This document shows, piece by piece, positions 1 to 13,409 of a stretch of 64,000 nucleotides of DNA. A program made the position numbers and the translations under genes. The stretch covers positions 10,538,278 to 10,602,277 of the forward strand of contig NC_134030.1 of the NCBI RefSeq assembly GCF_964204645.1, written 5' to 3'. Within the stretch, counting starts at the first letter, position 1. Each line of letters opens with the position of its first letter. The notes below the pieces were generated by a model that saw only the letters and a program-made list of their open reading frames with translations, did not search any database and had not been told where the DNA came from. The DNA is from Tubulanus polymorphus (taxonomy: Eukaryota; Nemertea; Palaeonemertea; Tubulaniformes; Tubulanidae).

Positions 1-1727
1 CGAACAGTTCGAAAAACAACGAGTCCATTAGACGATCTTTTACGGTCGAGAATTCGTACGTTTCCAACGCGAGAAAAGACTTCATCCCTGATCTAAGTTG
101 TCCGTACCAAGAAGTTCAAAGTCATGCGCTAAACAATGTTCTCATATTTCAAAATCATTTATATTACTATTCGCCCACAAAACAAATATATATATACTAA
201 TATATACTAAGTTTCATGAAGCATTCCATACATATTTCGCTCTATAAGTAATTCCTTTCCCCACCACCATCTTCCTCTTTTTTCATCATTTCACCTTTTT
301 ATCTTTTATCATTATATCATTGCTGAACAATCTTCAGTCTTACCACCATCTTTTCACTATCTTTCCATCATCATTTCATCATGTTTTTATCATCTTTCAT
401 CGTAATGCTATATTTGGGGGTGTCTTCGCCCGCCATAATCAAAAACTGTTGTTCAACGATGGCTACTGCACTCGACTCACGCATACGTAGCGCATAAGAT
501 CATCAAAAGGCGAAACCCCCGAAACAGAAATGCATATCTGGTTTGTTTCGTGACTGTGTGCGTTGTGCCGAAACACAAAACGCGATTTAGTGAATTTCGT
601 GTCAGAGTCAGCTAAAAAGAATCCCCGACACAATTACCAATCAGCGACAACGAACGGATTACATGACCGATGAGAACCGCTGCCATTTATATATTATGTA
701 ATACGTGATCTACACGATCTATTTTCCATCGCTTGCAGCGTTCTATAGGGTTGTTACGGTGCGTCTTGACTCGCTCTGTCTCAAAACGGCTGAACCAAAT
801 CACCGACACACAAAGAAACAAATCTCTTGTTTCGTATTCATTTCTTGACGTGTGCGTTAGGCGGAGTCAACGCGACAAATGCCACATACACGGATCAATT
901 GTTTCCGAAATTATGTAATTACGGAGCAATGCTGCCTTACGTTATTACCGCTATTTTTTCAAATTGTGGAAGTGACCTATCAGATAAACACTGTTACTAG
1001 GATTAGCTCGGGCGAAACATACATAAGCAACGAACGCCTAGTGATCGGAACTAATAACCGATTGCGCTTAATTTCCGAACTATTTCCGGAATATAGTTCT
1101 GACTAACTGACACTCGGTTTCGCTTAGTTCGACTATAGTCGTTTAATGCCGATAACCGAAATTGGCCTAGTCTGCGGAAGAATTCTTAATTTGATAAAGC
1201 GAGTTGACACGCCAAACGATGGTTGGATGTCCGGCGAGGTCCTGCTTAGCGATGAAACGGAAATGGTTCACGACATTCTGACGTCTGACATAAGTTTTTA
1301 TTGGAATAGACGTTGATATAATGCTCGTAGGCGTTAAGTATTCTTTGCAGACGTAATAAAATTGATATCGACAAAATGTCGATTTTAATACGTTCGTTAA
1401 TTAGATTTCCGTCTTGTAACCGCTTGTGTTTTGGATATATTTAGTACATAGCCCCGAGGTGCTGCTGGAGGTTGACTTTAAATCCGTACCGTTGCCTCGA
1501 TACCGCTTCTATCGGAGGGTAAACCTGATTTGGATGGTTCGAAACTGGGACAATGAGTTTTCGAAAAATACGTAGAACACGACTACCGGGTCGAATTCTC
1601 AGGGCAGCAAAACATGGTCGCATTTAAAATGTCGCCTACTCATATAGACGTAGATCTAACGTCAAGCTTTTATGTATACAAACTTGTAAAATTTGTAATT
1701 ATTACTTATATAACAAATATCGTTATC

Positions 1728-1862
1728 GATATCAAAATCAAACCCCCTGTTTTGCTCCCAGCAAGTCTGGTGGGTTTGTAAGGGACACGAAATAAAAAAA
1801 AAATCAACCGAAATCTACCAATCAAATAAATAACAGGGTCAATCCCTATTTTAAGATTCAAA
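1728..1862 (+). repeat. Dispersed repeat family B, copy 1
   Basis: The block runs from a CAAACCCCCTG motif through a GGGACACGAAAT-type motif and an A-rich stretch to CAGGGTCAATCCCTATTTT. The same ordered motifs recur at 13165-13409, 29048-29300 (opposite strand) and 47818-47945, so this is an interspersed element. No coding capacity or terminal inverted repeat was seen; a SINE-like origin is possible but unproven. Confidence 0.7.
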
Positions 1863-1864
1863 AA

Positions 1865-1985
1865 AAACCATGATAGACCTGGCAGCTATAGAAATGAACT
1901 GATTACAAATTTTATCGCAGTTTACACAATATATAAGTGACCCGACCGATTAGGGGAAACAAGGTATCCAGTTTGAAGCCTTATG
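1865..1985 (+). repeat. Dispersed repeat family C, copy 1
   Basis: The stretch contains a CCTGGCAGCTATAGAAATG-type core followed by ACTGATTACAAA and a GACCCGACC motif. Diverged copies of the same order occur at about 14225-14385 and 18855-19035. Non-coding; element class unknown. Confidence 0.6.
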
Positions 1986-2408
1986 TATTACGAACAAACC
2001 GAAAGAAAAATATCTGATTCATTCTGGTTTCCGTCATGAATTCAGCTGTTACGTCGTTTAGCAGGCCTAAATGGATTTGGGCGTTAGAAAACGAGTAAAC
2101 AACAAAAATAACACGTCTCCTTCTCGGAATTTAATATCTCCATACAAGTCTGAATAGCGCGGCATGATTAATGTATTTCAAACGACGCCGTGCTAGTCGT
2201 TAGCGTCGAGTGATTCCTGCTTATCTGACGCGTTCAATTCCGTAATAACAATGTCGTCTGCAACGATGAAATCGTACGCGTCGAGCGCTCGGCGTAAACA
2301 CGCGATTCAAATATAAACACACCCACGCTTATCATTTTTTCATTACGTATGTATTTTAACGCCGTTGCGATAACGTTTCATATACAACGAAACTAAAATA
2401 TGCGTTTA

Positions 2409-2738
2409 AGGGCTTCTGTGTTAGTCGGCATGTGCACTACGTCATCAATATTGGCGTTTCAAGATAACAATTACGATATTGATTTTGGAGTTTATTTTGT
2501 AACCAAATATATTTCATATCTCTTATTTCATATTTCATGAATCTTAATGATTAATTTTTTAGAAAATGTACACTGTGTCATCAATATATCGGGGCTAGAA
2601 TGGTTTCCGGGCAATTCAATTCAATCATCGATAACTTTATTTATCCTTAATATCAGGTAATTTATATTGTTTATTATCTACAATATAAGAAAATATATAC
2701 GTGTTATTCTTCAAAGCGTCAATAAACTTTCAAGTTGA
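2409..2738 (+). repeat. Dispersed ~300 bp repeat family A, copy 1
   Basis: The order of motifs is a TTCTGTG...GTCGGC head, ACTACGTCATCAATATTGGC, a GTTTATTTTGTAA segment, a second GTCATCAATAT motif, GGGCAATTCAATTCAA, and a CGTCAATAAACTTT tail. Four more copies lie at 23680-23944, 31985-32275, 39150-39430 (reversed) and 63669-63973. It looks like a short non-autonomous element and has no coding capacity. Confidence 0.75.
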
Positions 2739-3639
2739 TTACCCTTAATACCTCTTAAAGATCAAGTATAGCCTATAATTCATCAAAATTCTAAATAATG
2801 ATCTCATTCAATAAATAAAGTTAAGAATTTTGTGTGAAATAAAATTGTTGAGGCTGTCAGCTCGGGATCGTTCAATTTCACGGAGAAATAACCGCGTAAA
2901 CCCGGCAATCGACGGAAGAGACGTTATCTTATTTATTTCAGACCATTTGTTTTCAGTCGACATTGAACATCACGCACTCTCTATTCAATTTATATAATAT
3001 CCTCGTACGTGCTAGACATATAAACCGAATTCACTCTATCATAATCTAAGAACACGATCAAAGAAGGCAATGTCACTTGCAGAAAATCTTGCTGAATTCG
3101 GCATGATTTTGAGGACCTTAAAAGGTGTTGGATCGCCCAACGGATAGAACGTAATTCAAATTCGGTGAAGATCGATGATATTACCGAGGAGTAAATATTC
3201 GTCCAGATTTGGAAATAAAGACACTTCTAATATATAATGAACCTGCTTATTGATGTTGGTGTTAGTTCAATGGTTTGGATGTATTTGTAAATTGCGCTGG
3301 GTTATTCGGTTGTCGATAGTCGTAAGCGTCGCAACTTTGTTAGCAGCGTAAATATAATTGCGAAATACGAGATCGTTGAACTCACAAAATGTCTTCGAGC
3401 GTTTGACGGTGGCCAGCAGACGATCTCGAGTCAAAATAAACAAAATCGATCATCATTGGTTCCTCGGATTTCTATTTCGTCGAAAAGTAAAAACAAAGGC
3501 AATCGAATTCATAGTTATAGATGGAACATTATGCCGAGTCGAAATAGACTTTACGCAATGAAGGTGAATCGGCACGGGGAACTGCAACGTTAGCTATACG
3601 TATCCCACTAGATGGCGCGACGAGCATCCAGTCCCTACT

Positions 3640-3950
3640 TAACGAACCCCGAAAAAACTATTTGAATTTGAATACCTTTAATACCCTTGATATTCTGAAA
3701 AACCCAACGGTCAAATTAGCTAAATTCATTAAGACCGGCTTAGATGTATATAGATCCCTCCAATAGCATATTATAGTATTGTAAATAGTTGATGTATATA
3801 TATTTTGTTACGTTTTCATTCTCTAAATTCTAATCACTTCAGTGTTGTTTTGTAAATATTTGTACCCGGTATACACATGTGTAATAGTTTTCCTCCATAT
3901 AGCATGGAAATGGTTGGAGTGTAAATAAAATCGTAATCGTAATCGTAATC
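3640..3950 (+). mobile_element. Probable 3' end of a non-LTR (CR1/L2-type) retrotransposon
   Basis: The stretch ends in a short tandem tail (about three repeats of ATCGTA after GTAAATAAA) at 3921-3950, preceded by AT-rich, 3'-UTR-like sequence. LINEs of the CR1/L2 group commonly end in such microsatellite tails rather than poly(A). No reverse-transcriptase reading frame precedes it, so this would be a 5'-truncated copy. The 5' limit is uncertain. Confidence 0.4.
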
Positions 3951-5386
3951 TTACGTCATTGTCGATCACCCGTCGAAAAAACATCTAATTGATTTGATGA
4001 TCTGAGTGATTAGAGTAGTTTTAATTATTTCAATTAATTCTAACTGAATTAAATGATCAGCAGAATTGATCGAATGCGGAAAATCGAATACCTACTAGCG
4101 AACCTGGTGGACATTTCTTTGCCATATTAGGAATCATCATCGATCGCCGCAGTAGGGTTGCGGGTTACCCATTGTTAAAGTCCCTGATCAAACCGTGTCA
4201 AGGCATATTAAGGCGGTTTTTGTAGTTGCTCCTATACCGGGATATCAGGAAATTGCAAATACTGGTGCTAAAACTAGCCAATTTCCTGAACCGCAAATAA
4301 TCCACACCACTGTATATGTTAGATGGTTATCCATTACAATCATCATGGACGAGAAAACGAGATCCAGGCTATTCATTACGTTTAACGCGAAAATTAGGGT
4401 AGATTCGGAGGAAAATAATCGGGAACAATTAGCCATATGGTGACATCGGTTCTCGGATTCCGGCTCAAACTCGAACTCCGAAATTACCACGCGTTTGTTC
4501 CCAACAGTTCATTTTGTTCATTCCAACTTTTGGAATTTCGGCCCCGTTCGTCAGTTTATAAGGTCATCTTCACAGTCAGATGTTGCTGAACAATTTCAGG
4601 TGAGCTGAGGTTTTAGTGCCTAGTTCTGTAACTAAGTGGTTCACTATGCCCATTCTTTGCACTGCACAACACCCCGTAATAACATTGTACCCAAGTTTCA
4701 TCACCCACATCGACCGCCTATTAACGAAGCTAAGTAGCTAAAAGACAGGAACACACACAGACGGACGATCCAGTTGTATATGAACGGATAGATGAATGTT
4801 ACCCGCACACGACTCTGGTCGTGTTGCCATCGTGTAGCCGCGATCACACGGATCAGCCCGCACCAGACCCGAGTCCAAATTCGGCGCGTGTTCAATCGGA
4901 GAGCGTGTCCATACGTAAACCACTCACTCGTTAATAAAAAGCTACGTAAATGTCAAAACGATGCTGTGAAAAGCGATGCGAGTCAATTCCAGAACCAACT
5001 AGCATTCACGCAATATTTTTGATATCCCAAGCCTTGAAACCTTTTAGCAAACTATGTCGTCAGGTTGACAATAGATAATGTATCCTACATATTTCTACTC
5101 TCAGATTGATTATGAATACTATTTAAGGTTTTAGTCTATATTCTACTGGGGTCAGTCCCACGAGGAAAATAAGTTGCTTAAACGGAATAACCTGACCAAT
5201 GCTTTTTAATATTGCACGGGCCTGGCCCGAAGTTTCTGATCGGGACAGATTTGTCGCCACGTGTCAATATCGGGCACGCAACCCACTGAGCGAACGGTTG
5301 GCTTACTGGCATGGGCCAAATTTGGGCTAGGTGCAAAATGCTCGTGTAATCGCGGCAATATATAGTATGTATCAAAATGGTCTTAC

Positions 5387-6316
5387 CTCTACTGTCCTCT
5401 CTCTGTTGTAAGTATGCCCAGTCTCGGCAACCCAGCCTATAATACCACGACCCAATGGTAACTTCACAACGTTCTCTTCGTCGACGGTGAACATCCCGCC
5501 ATTTCCTCCCTGTTGACCGCTATATCCTTTCCCGTTGCTGCCCCCTTTCGACACTAGGTATTGATTGTTCTTCGGGCCTTCGATGATGTAGACGGAGCCG
5601 CATTCGGCGTCGCAGAGTATCAACGTGTTGACGACGATCTTGCTCGTCAAGCTGGTCAGGTCCAAATCGTTCGAGATATCCTTGACAATTTCGAGAAAGA
5701 ACTCGCGTTCGTTTGTGTAGCGAAGCTCGCGTTTGAGGTCTTCGTCTTTGCTGGCGTATCGAGGCAGGCGAATTTTCGACTCGATCAGATAGCTGAGCAT
5801 GTTCACCGAAGTGGCCGGAAGTGATTTGAACTGGCGCATGCCTTTCAAGCTGCTCCTGCGCACGTCCAGGGCCGTGCTGGAAGTGACCGCCGGTTCGCAA
5901 GTGCGGAACATGCTTCGCATTTTCGACCGGGCGTAATCGTGTCGAAGGTGTTTCTTCGAGTTCGAGCGCTGGTGTTTCGAATCTTTGTCGGAGAAAAAGC
6001 CGCTGTCGGTCATCGGTATGCTCGGTGATCCGGGGCCACTGCTGTCCTGCGACATGGATCCCCGACGTCCGCCGGTAATGTACTCGTGTACCGTATGGAA
6101 TCCGTGCGCGACAAGCCATTTGTTAATCAACGTTAAATCCGCTCGTTTAATGAAATAATCCTGAACGACTTCTTTGTTTCCCTCCAGCCACTCCTCCACC
6201 TGATGCCAGTCCAACGGACCCATCGTTTTAGTTTTCGATTTCGTGCTGCCGAGCATAAGAACTAGCCACCGTTAACCTCATTCAGCGGGACATTTTCGGA
6301 AGCCGTTCGAAGCAGC
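5387..6316 (-). CDS. PDE11A-like: PDE11-like cyclic nucleotide phosphodiesterase, first coding exon (N-terminus and start of GAF-A)
   Basis: Dual-specificity cAMP/cGMP phosphodiesterases of the PDE5/6/11 group are cytosolic enzymes with two GAF domains before an HD-type catalytic domain. The exon codes for 290 residues from the ATG at 6254-6256 to a clean GTAAGA donor at 5386-5381, phase 0. An in-frame TAA lies about ten codons upstream of the ATG, which fixes the start. Residues 15-53 (beginning LDWHQVEEWL) match the N-terminal helix region of the group. The stretch NEREFFLEIVKDISNDLDLT in the second half matches the entry to GAF-A of PDE11A almost word for word, and the exon ends inside GAF-A after GWVAETGHTYN. 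A Ser-rich, basic linker lies between. A likely 3' splice site (TTATTACAG) ends at 6317, so a 5' UTR exon lies further right. GAF-B and the catalytic domain are not in the window. PDE11 is favoured over PDE5 by the N-terminal resemblance; an ancestral PDE5/11-type gene is the alternative. Confidence 0.9.
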
Positions 6317-6701
6317 CTGTAATAATAGATTTAAAGCGAAGTTATCTATAAAACGAATTTCGAGTGTCATGCACATTTTGCCAATATAGCAATGACGATC
6401 TCAGTAGTTAAAGGCACCCAACGAATCGCTGTTATTTTCAACTTGTGTTATCTTATCAATACATTTCGCATATCCATTTCCTATAGTTTGTTTTCTATCG
6501 TCAAGATTAATTATTGCTCAATGCGATAATGCAAATTTTATGTAGTGGCATGATTTTTTTGTTTCCTAACTCGATATTGAATTATAGTCAGAAACATAGA
6601 AAGTTGGTATTCCTGCTGCAAATGGGTCATACGTGGGCGTCAAACGTATCGCTTGCACGCGTCATATTGGACAGTCGTGGGTAAATATTTTATTAATAAT
6701 C

Positions 6702-7132
6702 TCCCCGGTAAAAATCCCCCAGGTTAAAAATCCCCGATGAATCAGCCGCGGTGAATGTCCTCTGGTAAAATCCCGTCATGTAAAATCCCCCGGGAAATAC
6801 CCTACCCCGGTAAAAAAGCAAGTAATATGCATAAAAAGACATTATTCTGTGACTTTTAGTAAGCTATAAGCATAGAAAATGTCAATATCGAAGTTTTAAA
6901 ACTTTCTAAGAAGATATGAAAAGATATAGGTGATACGTAATATTAAAATACGTACATTTGTGTTCCTAGATATTGTTGTGAAAAGTATTATCTAGTTTTT
7001 ATGTAAGTTTTATGCTCCAGTTTGTTAGAAAATTGAATTTCGGGGGATTTTTACCAAGGGGTATTTTTTTCCTGTGATATTTTCACCGGGTTCGGGGAAT
7101 TTACTGTGGGATTTTACCTTTTACCATATGGG
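6702..7132. repeat. Inverted-repeat element built of GGTAAAATCCCC units
   Basis: The left side (6702-6815) repeats variants of GGTAAAAATCCCC at least five times. The right side (7040-7132) carries the complements (GGGGGATTTTTACC, GGGATTTTACC). The spacer between them is AT-rich. The arrangement suggests a foldback or MITE-type element with internally repetitive termini. Confidence 0.55.
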
Positions 7133-10100
7133 ACATCAAATGGCAGTCAACTTTTTTGTGCATTTGTTGTCTGCTTGTGCTTGATGTCTATCATCATGAC
7201 GCACTCGCTGGGTGGAATTCAGTTTATGTAATTAATCACACGATGAAATTCAATGCGCAAATGCAACTGATAACGTTGATTATTCAAGAATATGGCGAAA
7301 AATGTACATTCTAAAACAACGTCAACATTGATTCTAATATCACACATCAAATAAAGATCTTTAACACATATAAATGCCAGTGACCCCAGACTGAATATGA
7401 GGTCTTCGTCCCGGAAAATTGATTGATGGTGAAGGCGTACTAAATGCATCTGGATACAAAATAATATTGCTATTGATATTTAGACGCATCCCGAGCAATT
7501 TTAGCTAAGCTAATCAAGTCAATAATACCAGTGCTCAAGCCGGAATAGAAATCAGCTCTCACCAACGCGCCTCGGGAGACGAATATCCTTGAACTTTATA
7601 AGGTATCAGACGGTATACCTCGATTGAATTACCTCCATTACGACTGGACGTGATGTCCCGATGCGTTCTCCGTCCTCGATAGAAAACCGGCGTTAATATA
7701 TTACTAGTCTGGAGAGTTGGACAAACAGTGAGGTTACATTGACCACCGAGCCAGGGCATACAATGGCAACCTCGCAACGACGGTGTAGATACAACTGGAA
7801 GTGTCATGTATACCGGCCAAGTAGTTTCAATTGGACGACATCCATTGCAGGTAGATTGTTGATAAACGCCCCTTTTAAACCCTTTAAACGCATGTCAAAA
7901 TGTCAACCGCAACTTTTCATTTCACATGGCCGCTTGCGCTTGCATACGACATGTTAGTAACGTTACTTGTGAACAAAGTCCTAATGGCTACTTGTAATCC
8001 AGCTAAAACACTTACCAGTCGAGAAAATCGGCTTACCGCGAAACGATTGCCATCATCTCCCGAAAAACACTCGACTATTTAACAACGTATATTCATGTTT
8101 TGAGCTCACGTAGAGATCTGTGCAGGCTTCGTATAGTCCAATAACAATAATTGCCCGTTCGTGGTAGTCAGCTGTTTGTAACGGGCGCGTCTAGCTCGTT
8201 TCAACATGACACAGTGGAATCCGTCTACGGACGAGATGTAGTAGATACATAATCTCCACAAGCCGTGTTAATATCAAAATTTGAATATGCAACGGAAATT
8301 TACTTCAGTCGTTATGAAATATACGTCGCATGTCCCATCACGTTCTATTTCCCAGGGTACAGCAAAGCGTATTGTAAAAAAGAATAGAAAGGTATCGTAT
8401 ATAATACCGCCTAATCTGTCTGCCGTAAATACTCAGTAGTCCTAATGTCGCGAAGACGTCCTAGATCTGTAAAGACGCTCCACAGGGTTCGGTTTTAGTA
8501 TTGAAACGGATCTAAAATCGTCGTCGACGTTACGTGGTTAGCCCTGGCCGAATTTTCCGACTTTTCTTGGAATTTTTGTAGTTAATGCAGGGGAACACGG
8601 AAATAGGAGACGGGAACATGTTTTCGAGCGTTTCCCGCTGTCGTGTGTGTTTATGAGAAACATGCTTTCGGGAATAACGCTTCCGAGACCGAACATGATT
8701 GATTCCATGTTTCTGTTTCTGTTTTTGCCAGTTTCCCGGGGTCTCGTGCGTATGGGCTCAATACGTAATTGAATAGAACATACAAGTGTATAAGTAAGTA
8801 TGGGGCATCGCGGACATAATTTCTTCCCACGTGATGACGCCATATTGGTGGCAAAAGACCGTATAAAAAATGAGCTTTAATTTTCAGAAATGATGTGGTG
8901 GTTTTCATGACCATGGTCCCGATGTTCACATCCAAAATGGCGTCCATCGTAGGCAAACAATGACGTCGCGTGAAGGACTTTTCTAAAGTACGTTTATTAC
9001 AAAATGCTCAGGATGGAGCAATGCATTCTGGATGAAATGCATTAAGCAAGGTTTGTTTTTGAGCTTGGTGTCTCGTTGACATCGCTGAAGATGGCAAGTT
9101 GGTAAATGACCAGACCAGGGCAACATCGATATCAATGTACAAAAAAACGAGAACCAAGTGCTTAGAACTGCTGACTCGATGCGACAAAGACGGCGTGATT
9201 TTCGTTCGATCTTGAATTTTTCTCATATCGTGATTTGAAATCGATATGGTTTGAACGAGCGACTTTGAGAAACTGTTGAATGTCTAGCATCTAAAATGAA
9301 ATTGATCCAATTCACTGCTAATTATATTGAAGCGTTGTGAATAGTAAGCCCTGGGGAACCCAAGCATATTTAATATTTGCTAGTTTATTTAGTGTCCCTT
9401 ATTATGGCAAATCAATATCGGTTTTGGATATATTTTCACATTGACATGGTTTTTGGGCGTAAGGCAAATATCACCCCCAGGGTGCTACTTCATTATTAGT
9501 TAGAGTACCTAAATAATTACAGAGAAATCATAATCTGAAGAAGTGCATTCTTATAGCCGAGGGTGTTCCATATAATATGACCCCTTGTTGATAGAAAACG
9601 TACAAGATGTTCTGGACATTGGTCGTATATGACCCTTTGGATTGAAGAAATAAATTTCAATTTCATGGAAAGCCACCTCATAAGGAACACTGGGCTTTTA
9701 AGATAGCACAGGTGCTATTTAACTCAGTTAAGAACTCTTCTCAACACTTCTTAAATTTACGACCGGCAAATTAGGAGGGGTTCAGGCCCGTCGAGCTTTT
9801 ATGAGGGGCAGTCCTATTTCAAGAAAAAAGACAATTTTTGCCGTAAAAGGGGCACTTTCTTATCGAAAAAGGCTGCTATTATGAATATGAAGTGCCCGGG
9901 TACCTGGATAAATCATTTGGGAATTGATTACTTTTCATTTTACAAAAAAAAAACGAAAACCTTGAAGGGCACCTTGAACATTTAAGGGGGTTCGTTCGGT
10001 CCCCAATTCACCCCGTCACTCCTCTAAGGTTGGGAAACGTTTAGAATAATCAACGCCGCCAAGTAGGTCATCGGAAAACCAACGAGGTCAAGGTATCATA

Positions 10101-13100
10101 GGCGTGGTCAATAATCGATACATAAGACCCTAGCGTTTTATCGTCTATTAAAATACATGGACGCCAGACTACAAACACTGAAGATGATACACTGGATGCC
10201 ACTTAGAAGTCTCTCGCTTCGTGATAATACTATGTTCATACATCGGCAATAAGATACAATCAGCGCATCGAGTAGAGCTCAAGCGACATACGATTCCATT
10301 AAAGGTGTAACAAACGATCAATCATTTTTATCGGCCTTTGTATTTTTTTTCTGTTTTGACCGTTCGCACACATTACGCGTCGTAAATCAAAAGATTTCCG
10401 TAAACCCGACGAAGAATGTTGTATGTATCAACAACGCTAGGTCGTCGGACCAATATGCAGATGTAGGCCTCATTTATCATTCGATATTAATGATAAACTC
10501 GTATTTAACGATATCTTACTCTTAGCGCGGGAATGGCAAGTTATACATTTATATGCAAAAATACACTCCAAAGGTCGAAAAGTACTTGAGCATGTATTCG
10601 CAACAACCGTCATCAGAGGCTAAACTTCTCTCTGAATTGAAAATGCCCACTAGTGTTTATAAGGGTATATAGAATAAAACTTCTTTCTGTACGCCAGATG
10701 ATGGCTAATAACGTTTCTCAAATAAACATTATATTTTTTTCGAGAACTTTTCATCTTTGGCTAAATTATTGATATTGTGTATCCTCTTTTGACAGAAAAC
10801 TTCATTTCTGGATTCATGCAATGTCTGCAACTGTTAACTGGGCTGATCTTTGGCACATAACCCCTGGTCGTGTATGTATTAGTTACACAGTTACACCGAA
10901 AACAAATATGAAACCTTTCAAACTGCGCATTCGAATCGTATTAATTCGGCTATCGCTCGATCGATTTCTTGCGAGAGTTCGTTCGTGAACTCTAGAGCGC
11001 AAACCCGCTGCTACCTCGCGCTATCAAAACCGAGTTGATTAGATTAACTTACGTACATAGCGTCGTCCACTCGCAGCGGGAATTCGACCGAAAACGAAAA
11101 AAAAAAACAATTTTGTCGAACACGGGAAACGCCGGACTAATCTTTATCGTCGGTGATCTTTTTGTTGTCGGGATAGTTCCCGTATTTGTTCATGTTAGTG
11201 CGGTCGGCTTGCGCGTGAAAAGCACGATCAAATAATGAAAGGGCGTTTTTGTAACAATCGCTGCTGCGACGTTAGATGAAATGAATCGATCCCGTTTTAA
11301 TTATCCGGCCCGAAGTGACACATGTTTATCTCGATGCTATGTCGCATAAAAAGGTCATCTCGCAAAGAAGAGATCCGACACAGTGGAAAGGTCAAACGCG
11401 CACAGTACACACACATTTATACTCCGCTTACTGCGGGCTCCATGAAAATGAAATCTATTTCTTCGACCCAAAGGGTCAAGACCCATTGCCAATCAACAAA
11501 TTTTGGTAATATTTATAGTAAATTCTCGGCTATAAGTGTGCACTTTTTCAGATTATGAAATTTTCTGTTAATATTTCTGTAATCTAACTAATAATGAAGA
11601 AGCGATATTATCACTTAGGCATAAGATATGTAGATTATAATGAGAAACCACCGCATCAGTTATCCCACAAGAATGAAATAATTGAAAATTAGTTCATTAT
11701 CAATGAACTTTGAACTGAATTTCTAGGCTCCGAATCCATATATTATCACAGGATTCACCAAACACACCTCGAATTAATTTTCTTACTCTACTTAATTTCT
11801 TCTTAACTTTACGTCTTCATTAACGATTGATTTATTCAAAAATTCATTCGAATTCAACCGAAATGTAGAAGAAAGAAGACCGTGTTACTACTAGCGAACC
11901 TAGCGGATTCTCACTTGCCATGAGTGGAATCTTCGATGGCGACAGTAGCGTTGGAGGTTTCTCACTATAAACCACATTTCGCCATAAGATAGGGTAACAG
12001 CGAGTCCACTCGGAAAAATCAAATTTTGGACTGCTAAGGATGTGATGTTTATACAGTAGACTTCGCTCAATCCGAGACCTTAAAATGTGTCCGACTTTAG
12101 TTATGCTCGAGTTGGATGTTATGCATTTCATAGTGTCACAAAAAATATTTCAAAAAACGTCCTAGTTGAACTGTATCCGAGTTGATCAGAACCAACTTGG
12201 GCGGAGAGTCCGCTGTACACATGGCATAACTTTCCATCCAAATTTCCGTAGAAAAATCCTAATCTTAGTAAAAATCCCCTTTTCAGCTCCAACACGTAGA
12301 AGCCGATGCCAAACCTCCAGTAATAATTCATGAAATAGATTTTGACACTTTAAAGGCCCCTGTCTTGCGAAAATCCTACATGCGCTAACACATGAATAAG
12401 TTGCTGCCTTTAAACCATAACTAAGTTGAACTGCGAATTATATCATAAAGGTTGTTCGTGGTTTTTGTCCGATATAGGCCTGAGAGCGCAAAAGGCATAG
12501 CGCATAGCTCCGTATTGAAGAAAGCACGGTATCCAAAAATGGGAGTGTGGCAAAAACACAACGAATTACGATTATACGAGACACAGCAAATGCAATTTGA
12601 AGCATCTGTTCAATTCAGTCGAAGATAAACATCGTAGGGACTTCGATGTTCCTTCGAGACGACACGCGGGTAACTTGATTACGTTCACTCTAGTTTGTAC
12701 AGAGACTAAAAGCGATTAAAAAGTAATTACTTTGCGTCTGTGTGGTGTGTGTCTGTGGAGAGTCTATGTGTGTGCCTGGAGGATCGGTGCCGGTGACGGT
12801 ATCGGTTTGAAAGTTGTTTTCCAAGCTCGGAGATTAATCAGATTAAACCGCGCATCGCAAGTCACGTACAGCGTAACGCATAGTGTTGCGGCTCCTTTTC
12901 GAAAACGTATCCACGAGGCATCGGAGAAATCTGACGACGTAACGGAAAGTTTTAACGTTATCGAGAACGACATTTCAAAGAGATTATGGCGCTACGAACG
13001 AGAAAATATAAGCAGTGAGAAAGGGGGAGGAATGGGACATTTTCTTTCTCTACGTCAAGGGTGGATTTGAGGGTAATCTTCAACCTTGTAATATATTATC

Positions 13101-13164
13101 CAAAATCTCGATGTATTAAACTAGGCAGCCAACAAAGTTAACCCGAATCAGTTACTTGCCGGTT

Positions 13165-13409
13165 CAAACTGGTCGGGAGATTGTTTGAATGGACAGGAAC
13201 CGAATTTCCCAATGTATGCACTTCGATATAAACAAAATATCTGTAATTTCGACCGCCGATCACACGACTATATCAGCTGGATTTCAAAATCAAACCCCCC
13301 TCCCTGCAGGTGTGGTGTGTTTTCAAGGGACACCAAATACAAAAAAAAACAAATCAAACGAAATTACCAACCAAATAGATAACAGGGTCGATCCCTATTT
13401 CAAGATTTA
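13165..13409 (+). repeat. Dispersed repeat family B, copy 2 (long form)
   Basis: This is a longer member of the family. It begins with a TTTGAATGGACAGGAACCG motif, passes through CACACGACTATATCAGC, then has the common CAAACCCCCC, GGGACACCAAAT and CAGGGTCGATCCCTATTTC motifs. The reversed copy at 29048-29300 shares the full length. Confidence 0.7.

Larger units (their letters stand above)
1..5370. other. Repeat-rich non-coding stretch (probable PDE11-like gene introns)
   Basis: No exon could be supported on either strand. Because the PDE11-like exon at 5387-6256 runs leftwards and is incomplete, this stretch is most likely its intron 1, or introns with exons I did not recognise. It holds copies of three dispersed repeats (1728-1862, 1865-1985, 2409-2738), a probable LINE 3' end with a short tandem tail (about 3640-3950), and otherwise AT-rich sequence with only short, family-free open frames. 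Confidence 0.6.

Noticed and set aside
5520-6119. 199-codon minus-strand frame and an 87-codon plus-strand frame inside the PDE11-like exon
   Set aside because: They are other-frame shadows of a strongly matching PDE exon.
12732-13070. 112-codon plus-strand open frame starting at TTG
   Set aside because: The first third is decayed TGTG simple sequence, there is no ATG start and no recognisable motif.
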